Below the pieces are notes generated by a model. The model did no database searches. It saw only the letters and a program-made list of their open reading frames with translations, and was not told where the DNA came from. Made by a program: the position numbers and the translations under genes. A stretch of 10,715 nt of DNA from a bacterium HR23 (GTDB lineage: Bacteria; Chloroflexota; Dehalococcoidia; Lucifugimonadales; HRBIN23): NCBI GenBank assembly GCA_002923335.1, contig BEHZ01000053.1, forward strand, positions 1 through 10,715, in the 5' to 3' direction. Below, piece after piece: positions 1 to 6,047 of this stretch; position 1 is the first letter of the stretch; each line of letters opens with the position of its first letter.

Positions 1-833
1 AGGGTGCCCAGCCAGGCGTTGACCGTTTCGGGGCGGACGACGAAGGGGTCCAGGTAGGCGTGCCACCAGAAGACGCCCAACAGGGTGGGGAAGGCCTGGG
101 CCAGCCCCCCGAAGAAGTCTTCCTCCCGCAGGAAGAAGCCCACCACCTCCTCGTCCAGCCCCTGCACATAGAAGTGGCCGGTGTAGCCCACCCAGAACTC
201 CTCGGTGGGGTCAATGGGTTCCACCAGGCCCACCACGGTAATCGCGATACGGTAGGAGGTGTCCTGATTGTAGGGGAAGAGGTAGCGGGTATCGCCTACG
301 CGAAGGCTCATGCGACGGGCGGCGGGCGTTCCCACGGTTACCTCCAGGGCGACCTGGCCGTTGGAGAAGCGGGGTGGGGTGCTGGGCCAGCGCCCCTGCA
401 CCAGGCGGGCGTGGGACGCAAAGTCGGCGTAGAAGACCAGGTAGCCACTGGGGGAGCCGTCCGGGGGCCAGGTGGCGGGGGAAACGCCCAGGGGCATGGT
501 GGGCCCCTGGCCGGAGCGACCGATGCCTCGGAGCATCGGCCCCAGGGAGGTGGTGAGGTGGCGCTCCACCCGTTGGCGGGCCTGCCGGTAGTCGGCCTCC
601 GCCAGGGGGCGGTGGCGCACCACTACCTGCCCGTTGAGGGGGTCCCGCCCCCTCCGCTCCAGGGAGTAGCGGAGGCCCCCCTCAGCCAGGGCACGGGACG
701 CCAGGCCGGCGGCCGAGAGCATGGTTACCGCGAGCAGGACGCCTACAGCCGCCGCCAGGAGGAGGGGCCAGGAGTCGCGGAGGCGTCGGGCGGTGAGCCA
801 GAGGAGCAAGGGGAGGCGTAGACCCACACCCAC
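1..833 (-). CDS. ABC transporter permease, FtsX/MacB type (3' end cut by window edge)
   Basis: The minus strand stays open from about 875 to the window edge and reads as the N-terminal 277 residues of an FtsX-type permease. A short positively charged N-terminus (TARRLRDSW) is followed by one hydrophobic segment at about residues 22-44 (WPLLLAAAVGVLLAVTML). A long soluble stretch comes next, rich in aromatic and beta-type sequence (YLVFYADF, YRIAITVVGLVEP, EFWVGY). This matches a MacB-like periplasmic core domain between the first and second membrane helices. The remaining helices would lie beyond position 1. Proteins of this family export lipids, peptides or proteins, or transmit signals, with a partner ATPase that is not in this window. 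The start is uncertain: GTG at 833 is used here, but GTG at 827 lies close behind a GAGGTGG and is also possible. Family assignment is by topology and general resemblance; no catalytic motif is expected in a permease. Confidence 0.72.
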   Translation of the reverse strand, partial: MGVGLRLPLLLWLTARRLRDSWPLLLAAAVGVLLAVTMLSAAGLASRALAEGGLRYSLERRGRDPLNGQVVVRHRPLAEADYRQARQRVERHLTTSLGPMLRGIGRSGQGPTMPLGVSPATWPPDGSPSGYLVFYADFASHARLVQGRWPSTPPRFSNGQVALEVTVGTPAARRMSLRVGDTRYLFPYNQDTSYRIAITVVGLVEPIDPTEEFWVGYTGHFYVQGLDEEVVGFFLREEDFFGGLAQAFPTLLGVFWWHAYLDPFVVRPETVNAWLGT

Positions 834-853
834 CTCACACCGTCGCTGGCCCC

Positions 854-882
854 ATTGTGCCCGAAAACGGGCGCTTTAGCAA
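854..882 (-). promoter_or_regulatory. Weak candidate promoter for the permease, with a small hairpin in its spacer
   Basis: On the minus strand TTGCTA (877-882) and CACAAT (854-859) are spaced by 17 nt, each matching four of six bases of the sigma-70 consensus. Transcription would start about 14 nt before the permease start codon. The spacer holds a 5-bp inverted repeat with a 4-nt loop (GCCCG-TTTT-CGGGC, 859-872). That hairpin could instead end the upstream transcript, although no T-run follows it. Both readings are weak. Confidence 0.28.
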
Positions 883-932
883 GGTGGTGGGTTGGCCTTG
901 CCAGGGGTAAGCCCGCCCCTCTGGAGCCCGCC

Positions 933-959
933 TCGGCGGTCTGCCGGACGGAGGTGGCC
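933..959 (-). repeat. Decayed fragment of a delta-60 propeller repeat, outside any gene
   Basis: The plus strand reads TCGGCGGTCTGCCGGACGGAG at 933-953. It matches 20 of 21 bases at 2120-2140 inside the propeller gene. Its continuation also resembles 2914-2940. Read on the minus strand it gives ATSVRQTAEAG, close to the ATSIRPTSDGG of the real repeats, but the frame is closed just upstream by TAG. It lies 29 nt past the stop codon of the propeller gene and looks like the remains of a lost or deleted blade. Confidence 0.45.
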
Positions 960-987
960 TACCCAACCTTTGCCCCGCCAGGGGGTC

Positions 988-1551
988 TCACTCGCTGATG
1001 GTGAAGGTGCCATCGCTCCGGTCCGCGATGGTTGGCTCCCACACACTGGATATCCGGACCCTCGCCTGGGTGGTGGCGGGGCCGGTCACCCTCCAGGTCT
1101 CGCTGCCGTCGTTGGGGGTGCTGGCGAAGAGGGTCTCCCAGGTGGCCCCGCCGTTCCGGGACAACTCAATCCGCACATTCCCGAACACCTCCGAGGAGGT
1201 CCAGCGGAGGGTCTGTTTGGAGCCGACGGGCCAGGTCTCCCCTCCATTCGGGGCGATGACGGTGATGGAGCCGGCCCTGAGGGTGAAGTCCCCGTCGCTG
1301 GTGTCCCGGATGGCGGGGTTGTCCACACTGGATATCCGGACCCTCGCCTGGGTGGTGGCGGGGCCGGTCGCCCTCCAGGTCTCGCTGCCGTCGTTGGGGG
1401 TGCTGGCGAAGAGGGTCTCCCAGGTGGCCCCGCCGTCCCAGGACAACTCAATGCGCACATTGCCGGTCACCCCTGAGGAGGTCCAGCGGAGGGTCTGCTT
1501 GGAGCCGATCAACCAGGTCTCCCCTCCGTTCGGGGCGATGACGGTGATGGA
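988..1551 (-). repeat. Tandem duplication encoding the two Ig-like domains (282-bp unit)
   Basis: The two C-terminal domains are a direct tandem duplication with a period of exactly 282 bp (94 codons). Positions 1042-1154 and 1324-1436 are identical over 113 bp except for one base (1088 versus 1370). Such near identity inside otherwise diverged sequence means a recent duplication or ongoing gene conversion. Unequal exchange here would stay in frame and change the number of stalk domains. The protein segments resemble the Ser-Thr-rich, Kre9/Knh1-like family with the NGGETW signature found on bacterial surface proteins. Confidence 0.85.
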
Positions 1552-4539
1552 GGCGGGGGTGGGCGTGGGTGTGGGTGTCGGTGCGGGTGTTGGGGTAGGC
1601 GTGGGTGTCGGCGCCGGGGTAGGTGTCGGCGTGGGTGTCGGCGTCGGTGGCACCGGGGTCGGCGTAGGCGTGGGCGTCGGTGTGGGCGTGGGGGGCGGTG
1701 CGCCTGTGCACTGGGTTAGCACGGCGGCGTTGGTGTCCGTGGGGGTGACACCTGGGACGTTGACAGCGGCAGTGGAGGGTGCCGGGGAGGCGGTGGAGGT
1801 GGCTGGAGTAACCGATGTGTCCGCAGGAGTGACATTGGTGTTTTGAATGAGGTCAGTGGGAGTGCACCCCCCGATATTTCCGTTACCGTCCAGTTTCAGG
1901 ACCCAGAAATCACCATTGCCTGCACCAAAGGACTCAGTCACACCCGCCACGATGTAGCCCCCATCGGCGGTCTGCCAGATGGAGTGGGCCCAGTCAGTCC
2001 TTGTCCCGCCATACGCCTTCTGCCACTGGACATCGCCGGTTGCATTCAGTTTTAAGACCCACACATCCTGACCGCGAACATAGGCGGGGACGGTGTTACT
2101 CGCCATAATGTAGCCCCCATCGGCGGTCTGCCGGATGGAGAAAGGCGTATCCATAGTTGGCCCGTAGGTCTTCTGCCACTGGACATTGCCCCCTCCATCC
2201 AGTTTCAAGACCCAGGCATCATTACCGCCTGCGCCAAGGGAAGAAGTCCAACCCGCCACGATGTAGCCCCCATAGGCGGTCTGCTGGACGGAGTAGGCGT
2301 AATCATTGTCTGGCCCTCCATAGGTCTTCTGCCACTGGACATCGCCGTTTGCATCCAGTTTCAGGACCCAGAAATCAGCATTGCCTGCACCAAAGGAGCC
2401 AGTCCTAGCCGCCACGAGGTAGCCCCCATCGGTGGTCTGCTGGATGGAGAAAGCCTCGTCCCTTCCTCCCCCACCATAGGTCTTCGCCCACTGGACATTA
2501 CCGGTTGCACCCAGTTTTAAGACCCAGACGTCCGTATTGTCTGGGCCCAAGGCCACAACCCCCGCCACGATGTAGCCCCCATCGGAGGTGTCCTGGATAG
2601 AGTTGGCCCATTCAAAGCCTCCCATCCCGCCCCTGTCATAGGTCGCGTGCCACTGGACATTGCCGTTTGCATCCAGTTTTAAGACCCAGACGTCACGGTC
2701 TTGGACGGTGCTGCTTGAGCGGTCAAACTGACCCGCCACGACGTAGCCGCCATCGGAGGTCTGCTGGATGGAGTTGGCAAAATCATTGTATAGCCTACCA
2801 TACGCCTTCTGCCACTGGACATTGCCGTTTGCATCCAGTTTTAAGACCCAGGCATCACCATTAACGTTGCCAAAGGACCCGGTCCTGCCCGCCACGATGT
2901 AGCCTCCATCGGAGGTCGGCCGGATGGAGGTGGCCCGGTCAATGTCTCCCCCGCCATATGTCCTGGCCCAGGTGGTGGTAGGCGTGGGCGTCGGCGTGGG
3001 TGTCGGCGTCGGTGGCACCGGGGTCGGCGTAGGCGTGGGCGTCGGTGTGGGCGTGGGGGGCGGTGCGCCTGTGCACTGGGTTGTCACGGTGGCGTTGGAG
3101 TTCACCGGGGTGACAGTCACGGAGTTGACATCGGGAGAGAAGGACACCAGGGAGGCGGCGGGTGTCTCTGGAGTCGCCGATGAGGCCGCAGGAGTGGCAT
3201 TGGTGTTTTGAATGAGGTCAGGGAGGCAACCCGCGATATTTCCGCTCCCATCCAGTTTCAGGACCCAGACAACACCTGCTGCGCCAAAAGACCAAGTGCG
3301 ACCTACTACAATGTAACCGCCGTCGGAGGTCTGCTGGACGGCATTGGCCTCATCTACGGCCAATCCGCCATAGGCCTTCTGCCACTGGATATTGCCAGTT
3401 GCATCCAGTTTGAAGACCCAAGCATCCCTGTCTGTTGCCCCGCCTCCGTGATTAAAGGAATAAGAATGCCCTGCCACCACATAGCCGCCGTCGGCAGTCC
3501 GCCGCACGGCGTGACCCAAATCGCTGGCCGGTCCGCCATAGGTCTTCTGCCACTGGATATTTCCATCGGCATCCAATTTCAGGACCCAGGCATCCCAATC
3601 CCCTGCGCCAAAGGACTGCGTTGCCCCCCCTACGATGTAGCCCCCATCCGGGGTCTGCTGAATGGAGGAGGCATAATCTCTACCTGACCCGCCATAGGTC
3701 TTCTGCCACTGCATGTCCCCGTCTGCACCGAGTTTGAAGACCCAGGCGTTCTGGGCACCCTCGTTTCCATATTGAAAACCTATGTTACCAGCCACCACAT
3801 AGCCCCCGTCGGAGGTCTGCTGGATGTCTGAAACCCCATCGTAGGTTATGCCGCCATAAGCCCTCTGCCACTGGATATTTCCATCGGCATCCAGCTTTAG
3901 GATCCAGGCCTTATAATGACCCGTGCCGCAATGGGTTCCAGCCGCCACGATGTAGCCCCCATCCGAGGTCTGGCGGACGGCGTTTCCCCAGGACGAGGTG
4001 AAGGTGCAACCATAGACCTTCATCCACCGCACATTGCCATCTGCGTCCAGCCTGAAGACCAAGAGGTTGTTAATATCTGCATTATATGCGAAGGCATTGG
4101 TAGAACCGGCGACGATGTAGCCCCCGTCTGTGGTCTGCTGGATAGAAGACGCTAGATCCCGACTCCAGGGAACCGCGCTAAAGGCTTTCTGCCACTGGAT
4201 ATTGCCAGTTGCATCCATCTTTAGGACCCACGCGTCATCTACGCTTGTAGAGCTGGTCCAACCGGCTAGCACATAGCCCCCATCGGAGGTCTCCTGGATG
4301 GCAAAGGCTTCCTCGCCGGCTGACGTGTCATAGGTCTTGGCCCAGGTGGTGGTGGTAAAGGTGGACGCCGGTGCGCCGAGGCCCTGCGCAGAGCCGTAGA
4401 GGGGGCCGACCGCAGCACGCCCCGGAACCGCTTTGGAGACAAGAAGGACACCCTGGGCAGCCAGCGCTCCCGCCACACACAGGGCCAACAGGGCCCTCAG
4501 CCCACCAAGGAAGCGGCGCCCCTGGAGTGCCCTTATCAT
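988..4539 (-). CDS. Secreted double seven-bladed delta-60 propeller protein with Pro-Thr linkers and two Ig-like domains
   Basis: This gene encodes 1183 residues. ATG at 4539 is chosen because GGAGGTGG lies 6 nt before it and a signal sequence follows directly; the frame is open further upstream to 4674. Residues 1-45 have a basic start (MIRALQGRRFLGGLR) and a hydrophobic core, so the protein is exported or N-terminally anchored. Seven repeats of the form DGGYIVAG-x-WVLKLDANGNIQWQKTYGG fill about 62-438, and seven more about 521-892. Each set of seven repeats should form one beta-propeller. Each set ends in GC, a cap with DLIQNTN, a Ser/Thr/Val-rich stretch and a second Cys (C438/C489 and C892/C944, perhaps disulfides), then a (Pro-Thr)n linker. 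Two 94-residue Ig-like domains (NGGETWxxGSKQTLRWTSS) start at 997 and 1091. No LPXTG motif, C-terminal helix or catalytic motif is seen. Surface binding or adhesion is an inference; the function of this repeat family is not known to me. Confidence 0.88.
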   Translation of the reverse strand: MIRALQGRRFLGGLRALLALCVAGALAAQGVLLVSKAVPGRAAVGPLYGSAQGLGAPASTFTTTTWAKTYDTSAGEEAFAIQETSDGGYVLAGWTSSTSVDDAWVLKMDATGNIQWQKAFSAVPWSRDLASSIQQTTDGGYIVAGSTNAFAYNADINNLLVFRLDADGNVRWMKVYGCTFTSSWGNAVRQTSDGGYIVAAGTHCGTGHYKAWILKLDADGNIQWQRAYGGITYDGVSDIQQTSDGGYVVAGNIGFQYGNEGAQNAWVFKLGADGDMQWQKTYGGSGRDYASSIQQTPDGGYIVGGATQSFGAGDWDAWVLKLDADGNIQWQKTYGGPASDLGHAVRRTADGGYVVAGHSYSFNHGGGATDRDAWVFKLDATGNIQWQKAYGGLAVDEANAVQQTSDGGYIVVGRTWSFGAAGVVWVLKLDGSGNIAGCLPDLIQNTNATPAASSATPETPAASLVSFSPDVNSVTVTPVNSNATVTTQCTGAPPPTPTPTPTPTPTPVPPTPTPTPTPTPTTTWARTYGGGDIDRATSIRPTSDGGYIVAGRTGSFGNVNGDAWVLKLDANGNVQWQKAYGRLYNDFANSIQQTSDGGYVVAGQFDRSSSTVQDRDVWVLKLDANGNVQWHATYDRGGMGGFEWANSIQDTSDGGYIVAGVVALGPDNTDVWVLKLGATGNVQWAKTYGGGGRDEAFSIQQTTDGGYLVAARTGSFGAGNADFWVLKLDANGDVQWQKTYGGPDNDYAYSVQQTAYGGYIVAGWTSSLGAGGNDAWVLKLDGGGNVQWQKTYGPTMDTPFSIRQTADGGYIMASNTVPAYVRGQDVWVLKLNATGDVQWQKAYGGTRTDWAHSIWQTADGGYIVAGVTESFGAGNGDFWVLKLDGNGNIGGCTPTDLIQNTNVTPADTSVTPATSTASPAPSTAAVNVPGVTPTDTNAAVLTQCTGAPPPTPTPTPTPTPTPVPPTPTPTPTPTPAPTPTPTPTPAPTPTPTPTPASITVIAPNGGETWLIGSKQTLRWTSSGVTGNVRIELSWDGGATWETLFASTPNDGSETWRATGPATTQARVRISSVDNPAIRDTSDGDFTLRAGSITVIAPNGGETWPVGSKQTLRWTSSEVFGNVRIELSRNGGATWETLFASTPNDGSETWRVTGPATTQARVRISSVWEPTIADRSDGTFTISE
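1552..1698 (-). repeat. Low-complexity (Pro-Thr)n linker, second copy
   Basis: About 49 codons alternate Pro and Thr, with scattered Ala, Val and Pro-Pro breaks, joining the second propeller (cap Cys 944) to the first Ig-like domain. The plus strand is a G-rich array of GTGGGC/GTCGGT-like hexamers. Linkers of this kind are extended, protease-resistant and often O-glycosylated in exported proteins. Hexamer slippage would change length without breaking the frame. This copy is longer than the one at 2980-3063. Confidence 0.85.
1625..1717 (-). repeat. Exact 93-bp direct repeat, copy A
   Basis: This stretch is identical base for base to 2990-3082, 1365 bp away (455 codons, in frame). It encodes the QCTG motif and part of the Pro-Thr linker. 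It marks the boundary of a duplicated propeller-cap-linker module. Confidence 0.9.
1864..2979 (-). repeat. Second array of seven delta-60 repeats (propeller 2)
   Basis: Seven units of about 150-160 bp encode the blades at residues 521-892. The plus strand repeatedly carries TAGCCCCCATCGG-AGGTCTGCTGGATGG (near 2906, 2745, 2574, 2422, 2265, 2112 and 1954) and CTTCTGCCACTGGACATTGCC. The last blade lacks the QWQKTYGG strand and ends in GNIGGC, as expected where the first repeat (TTTWARTYGG) supplies that strand to close the ring. Confidence 0.85.
2980..3063 (-). repeat. Low-complexity (Pro-Thr)n linker, first copy
   Basis: About 28 codons of alternating Pro and Thr join the cap of the first propeller (Cys 489) to the first strand of the second propeller (Trp 524). 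Most of it is identical in DNA to the linker after the second propeller. It would act as a flexible spacer between two folded rings. Confidence 0.85.
2990..3082 (-). repeat. Exact 93-bp direct repeat, copy B
   Basis: This is the partner of 1625-1717. The identity stops abruptly on both sides: the bases just outside differ (2989 C versus 1624 T), and the Ser/Thr/Val-rich caps upstream have clearly diverged. Recombination between the copies would delete exactly one propeller and leave an open frame. Confidence 0.9.
3226..4356 (-). repeat. First array of seven delta-60 repeats (propeller 1)
   Basis: Seven units encode residues 62-438, with the DGGY motifs near 4276, 4119, 3952, 3801, 3640, 3481 and 3318. 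Blades 2 to 4 are the most diverged (for example LLVFRLDADGNVRWMKVYG and an extra Cys in AAGTHCGTGHYK), while blades 5 to 7 are close to consensus. The final blade again lacks its last strand and ends in GNIAGC, matching the closing pattern of the second propeller. Confidence 0.85.
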
Positions 4540-4690
4540 GGCCCACCTCCGCTCTTGGTCCGTGTTCCTTCGCCCCCCTTTGGGCGTGGCGTTTCCCCTT
4601 CCGGCGGCCGTCCTGGCGACCTCGCCCATCGGCCGAGGGACTGCGCCCCGCTCCCCGTCCGGCCCGGATCCCACCCTTACAAAAACAGCA
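4540..4690 (-). promoter_or_regulatory. GC-rich structured 5' leader of the propeller gene
   Basis: About 145-150 nt separate the predicted transcription start from the ATG at 4539. Near its middle, on the minus strand, the leader can form CGCCC-AAAGGG-GGGCG. It also holds purine-rich unpaired stretches (GGAAGGGGAAACGCC, GCGAAGGAACACGGACC) before the GGAGGTGG ribosome binding site. I compared it from memory with c-di-GMP, TPP, cobalamin and SAM riboswitch consensus patterns and found no match. It may be a regulatory leader or simply a long 5' UTR. Confidence 0.3.
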
Positions 4691-4691
4691 T

Positions 4692-4720
4692 AGCCTATAC
4701 CGCCCCGGTCCGTTTGTCAA
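4692..4720 (-). promoter_or_regulatory. Sigma-70 promoter of the propeller gene
   Basis: The minus strand carries a perfect TTGACA (4715-4720). With a 17-nt spacer the -10 is TAGGCT (4692-4697), which keeps the key first T, second A and last T. TATAGG (4694-4699) at 15 nt is an overlapping alternative. It begins just past the T-run of the dehydrogenase terminator, so the propeller gene has its own transcript starting near 4685. Confidence 0.6.
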
Positions 4721-4724
4721 GGGC

Positions 4725-4751
4725 AAAAAACTGCCCCGCTGACGGGCGGGG
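4725..4751 (-). terminator. Intrinsic terminator of the dehydrogenase gene
   Basis: On the minus strand CCCCGC (4751-4746), a 6-nt loop and GCGGGG (4739-4734) form a GC stem followed by CAG and six T residues (4730-4725). It sits 28 nt past the TAG at 4779, and no gene starts between. The 5' arm of this stem is also the 3' arm of a larger hairpin at 4745-4777, so the two structures exclude each other. Confidence 0.6.
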
Positions 4752-4777
4752 ATGTGGGTGCGAATCCCACCCCCGCC
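4745..4777. other. 12-bp stacked hairpin resembling a tRNA acceptor/T-arm minihelix
   Basis: The plus strand reads GGCGGGG (4745-4751), AT, GTGGG (4754-4758), a 7-nt loop TGCGAAT, CCCAC (4766-4770) and CCCCGCC (4771-4777), then A. The 7-bp plus 5-bp stems, the 7-nt loop and the 2-nt joint copy the geometry of a tRNA acceptor stem stacked on a T arm. The loop differs from the usual TTCGAAT at its second base. There is no D arm or anticodon arm, so this is not a working tRNA. It could be a tRNA-derived remnant, an attachment-site scar, or simply a stable 3' hairpin placed 1 nt after the dehydrogenase stop codon. Confidence 0.5.
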
Positions 4778-4778
4778 A

Positions 4779-5864
4779 CTACGCCAGCACCAGCACCGTG
4801 CGGGCCACCTCCCCCGCCTTCATGGCCCGAAAGGCGTCGTTCACATCCTCCAGACGGCCGCGGCGGGTAACCATCTCGTCCAGGCGCAGACGCCCCTGGC
4901 GGTAGAACTCTATATAGCGAGGGATGTCCACCCGGAAGCGGTTGGAGCCCATACTGGAGCCCTGAATCTTCCGCTCCCGCAGGAACTGCCGGCCCTCTAT
5001 CTCTATCTTCTGCCCTACAGGGATCATGCCGATAATGGTGGCGGTGCCGCCGGGAGCCAGGCAGTTGAAGGCTTGCTCCGCCGTTACCTTGAGGCCGATG
5101 GCTTCAAAGGAGTAGTCCACGCCCAACCCGCCGGTGAGGTCAAGGATAGCCTGAACCGGGTCCCGGGAGGAGGCGTCGACCACATCCGTCGCCCCCATGT
5201 CCAGGGCGAGGGCCAGTTTGCGTTCCACCGTGTCCACCCCAATGATACGGCGTGCCCCGGCGATGCGTGCCCCCTGCACCACCGCCAGCCCCACGCCCCC
5301 CAGCCCGAACACTGCTACCGTGGAGCCAGGCTCCACCCTGGCGGTGTTGAGCACCGCCCCGACCCCGGTGATGACTCCACACCCCAGCAGGGCCATGCGG
5401 TCCAGGGGCAGGTCGGAGTCTATTTTCACCACCGTGTTCTCGTGGAGAAGCATCTTCTCAGCGAAACTGGCGATGAGGGCGAACTGGGTTACAGGGGTGC
5501 CATTGGGCAGGCGCAAGCGGGGTGGGTCGCTGGGGGCTCGGTTCGGGCGCTGGAGGCAGAGGTTAGGATGCCCCGTGAGGCACTTCTCGCACGCCCCACA
5601 GAAGACCGAGAGACACGCAATCACATGGTCGCCGGGGCGCACATAGGTAACCTGCTCCCCCACCGCTTCCACAATCCCCGCTACCTCGTGCCCCAGGACG
5701 GCGGGAGCCTGCAAGGGATACAGCCCCTCCACAAAGTGCAGGTCGCTGTGGCATACCCCGGTGGCGACGGTGCGCACCAGGACCTCGTGGGGCATAGGGG
5801 CGTCTATCTCCACCTGCTCAATGGAGAGGGGCCGATGGGGGCCGTGGAAAACCGCCGCCTTCAT
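4779..5864 (-). CDS. Zinc-dependent medium-chain alcohol dehydrogenase
   Basis: This 361-residue protein should oxidise an alcohol to an aldehyde, or the reverse, with NAD(H) in the cytoplasm. ATG at 5864 is chosen because GGAGGAGG lies 5 nt before it and MKAAVFHGPHRPL is a normal start for the family. The catalytic-zinc ligands are C38 (GVCHSD), H59 with E60 (GHE) and C162 (LLGCGV). The structural zinc lobe is complete: C89, C92, C95 and C103 (CGACEKCLTGHPNLC). The Rossmann fingerprint GLGGVG is at 187-192, and D211 (IGVD) favours NAD over NADP. The sequence looks like the class III/NDMA-dependent branch of the family. Exact substrate and electron carrier cannot be told from the sequence. 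It stands alone, divergent from sucCD and followed by its own terminator. No formaldehyde-pathway partner, such as S-formylglutathione hydrolase, is next to it. Confidence 0.9.
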   Translation of the reverse strand: MKAAVFHGPHRPLSIEQVEIDAPMPHEVLVRTVATGVCHSDLHFVEGLYPLQAPAVLGHEVAGIVEAVGEQVTYVRPGDHVIACLSVFCGACEKCLTGHPNLCLQRPNRAPSDPPRLRLPNGTPVTQFALIASFAEKMLLHENTVVKIDSDLPLDRMALLGCGVITGVGAVLNTARVEPGSTVAVFGLGGVGLAVVQGARIAGARRIIGVDTVERKLALALDMGATDVVDASSRDPVQAILDLTGGLGVDYSFEAIGLKVTAEQAFNCLAPGGTATIIGMIPVGQKIEIEGRQFLRERKIQGSSMGSNRFRVDIPRYIEFYRQGRLRLDEMVTRRGRLEDVNDAFRAMKAGEVARTVLVLA

Positions 5865-5897
5865 GCTGGCCTCCTCCGCTTCAGGCGTTGCGAGCCT

Positions 5898-5926
5898 ATT
5901 ATACCCCCTCCAGGGCACAGGAAACA
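5898..5926 (-). promoter_or_regulatory. Promoter of the dehydrogenase gene
   Basis: The minus strand has a perfect TATAAT (5898-5903) 33 nt before the ATG at 5864, giving a short leader of about 27 nt. At a 17-nt spacing the -35 position reads TGTTTC (5921-5926), a poor match, so an activator or an alternative upstream contact may be needed. Confidence 0.55.
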
Positions 5927-5954
5927 CAGCCCGCTCCCGAAGACCTGGGCTGTC

Positions 5955-5975
5955 CCCTCTCCCTCCGGGAGAGGG
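5955..5975. repeat. Perfect 9-bp inverted repeat between the divergent promoters
   Basis: CCCTCTCCC (5955-5963) and GGGAGAGGG (5967-5975) are separated only by TCC. The hairpin lies between the TATAAT of the dehydrogenase gene and the -10 of sucC. It has no T-run on either side, so it is not an intrinsic terminator. It has the look of dispersed REP-like palindromes but could also be an operator shared by the two promoters. Confidence 0.55.
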
Positions 5976-6038
5976 AGCCGATGGGGAGTGCAGCACCCTT
6001 CTCGGTTGCGCAGGCTGTGCCAGGAACCCCAGCGAGCG

Positions 6039-6047
6039 TGCTATACT
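6039..6047 (+). promoter_or_regulatory. Extended -10 promoter of sucCD
   Basis: TG-C-TATACT (6039-6047) is an extended -10 element with five of six matches to TATAAT. No good -35 box is visible at 16 to 18 nt upstream, which extended -10 promoters tolerate. Transcription would start near 6054, about 40 nt before the sucC start codon. Confidence 0.5.

Noticed and set aside
60..821. Plus-strand open frame of 253 codons at the left end
   Set aside because: Composition is Gly/His/Gln-rich without domain features, while the minus strand reads as a coherent permease over the same bases.
998..1846. Long plus-strand frame with a Val-Gly-rich repeat, opposite the propeller gene
   Set aside because: It is the antisense reading of the Pro-Thr coding repeats; the minus strand has domain structure, a signal sequence and a ribosome binding site.
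1864..4356. CRISPR-like array, because short motifs recur every 150-160 bp
   Set aside because: Spacing is too long, the repeats are degenerate, and they encode in-frame propeller blades.
4540..4674. N-terminal extension of the propeller protein up to ATG at 4674
   Set aside because: The extension would place 45 charged residues before a signal sequence, and the ATG at 4539 has a near-perfect ribosome binding site.
4690..4780. Complete tRNA gene (possibly class II) ending at the T-arm-like stem
   Set aside because: The region upstream has no acceptor 5' strand at the right distance, no D arm and no anticodon arm, and the loop has G where tRNAs have an invariant T.
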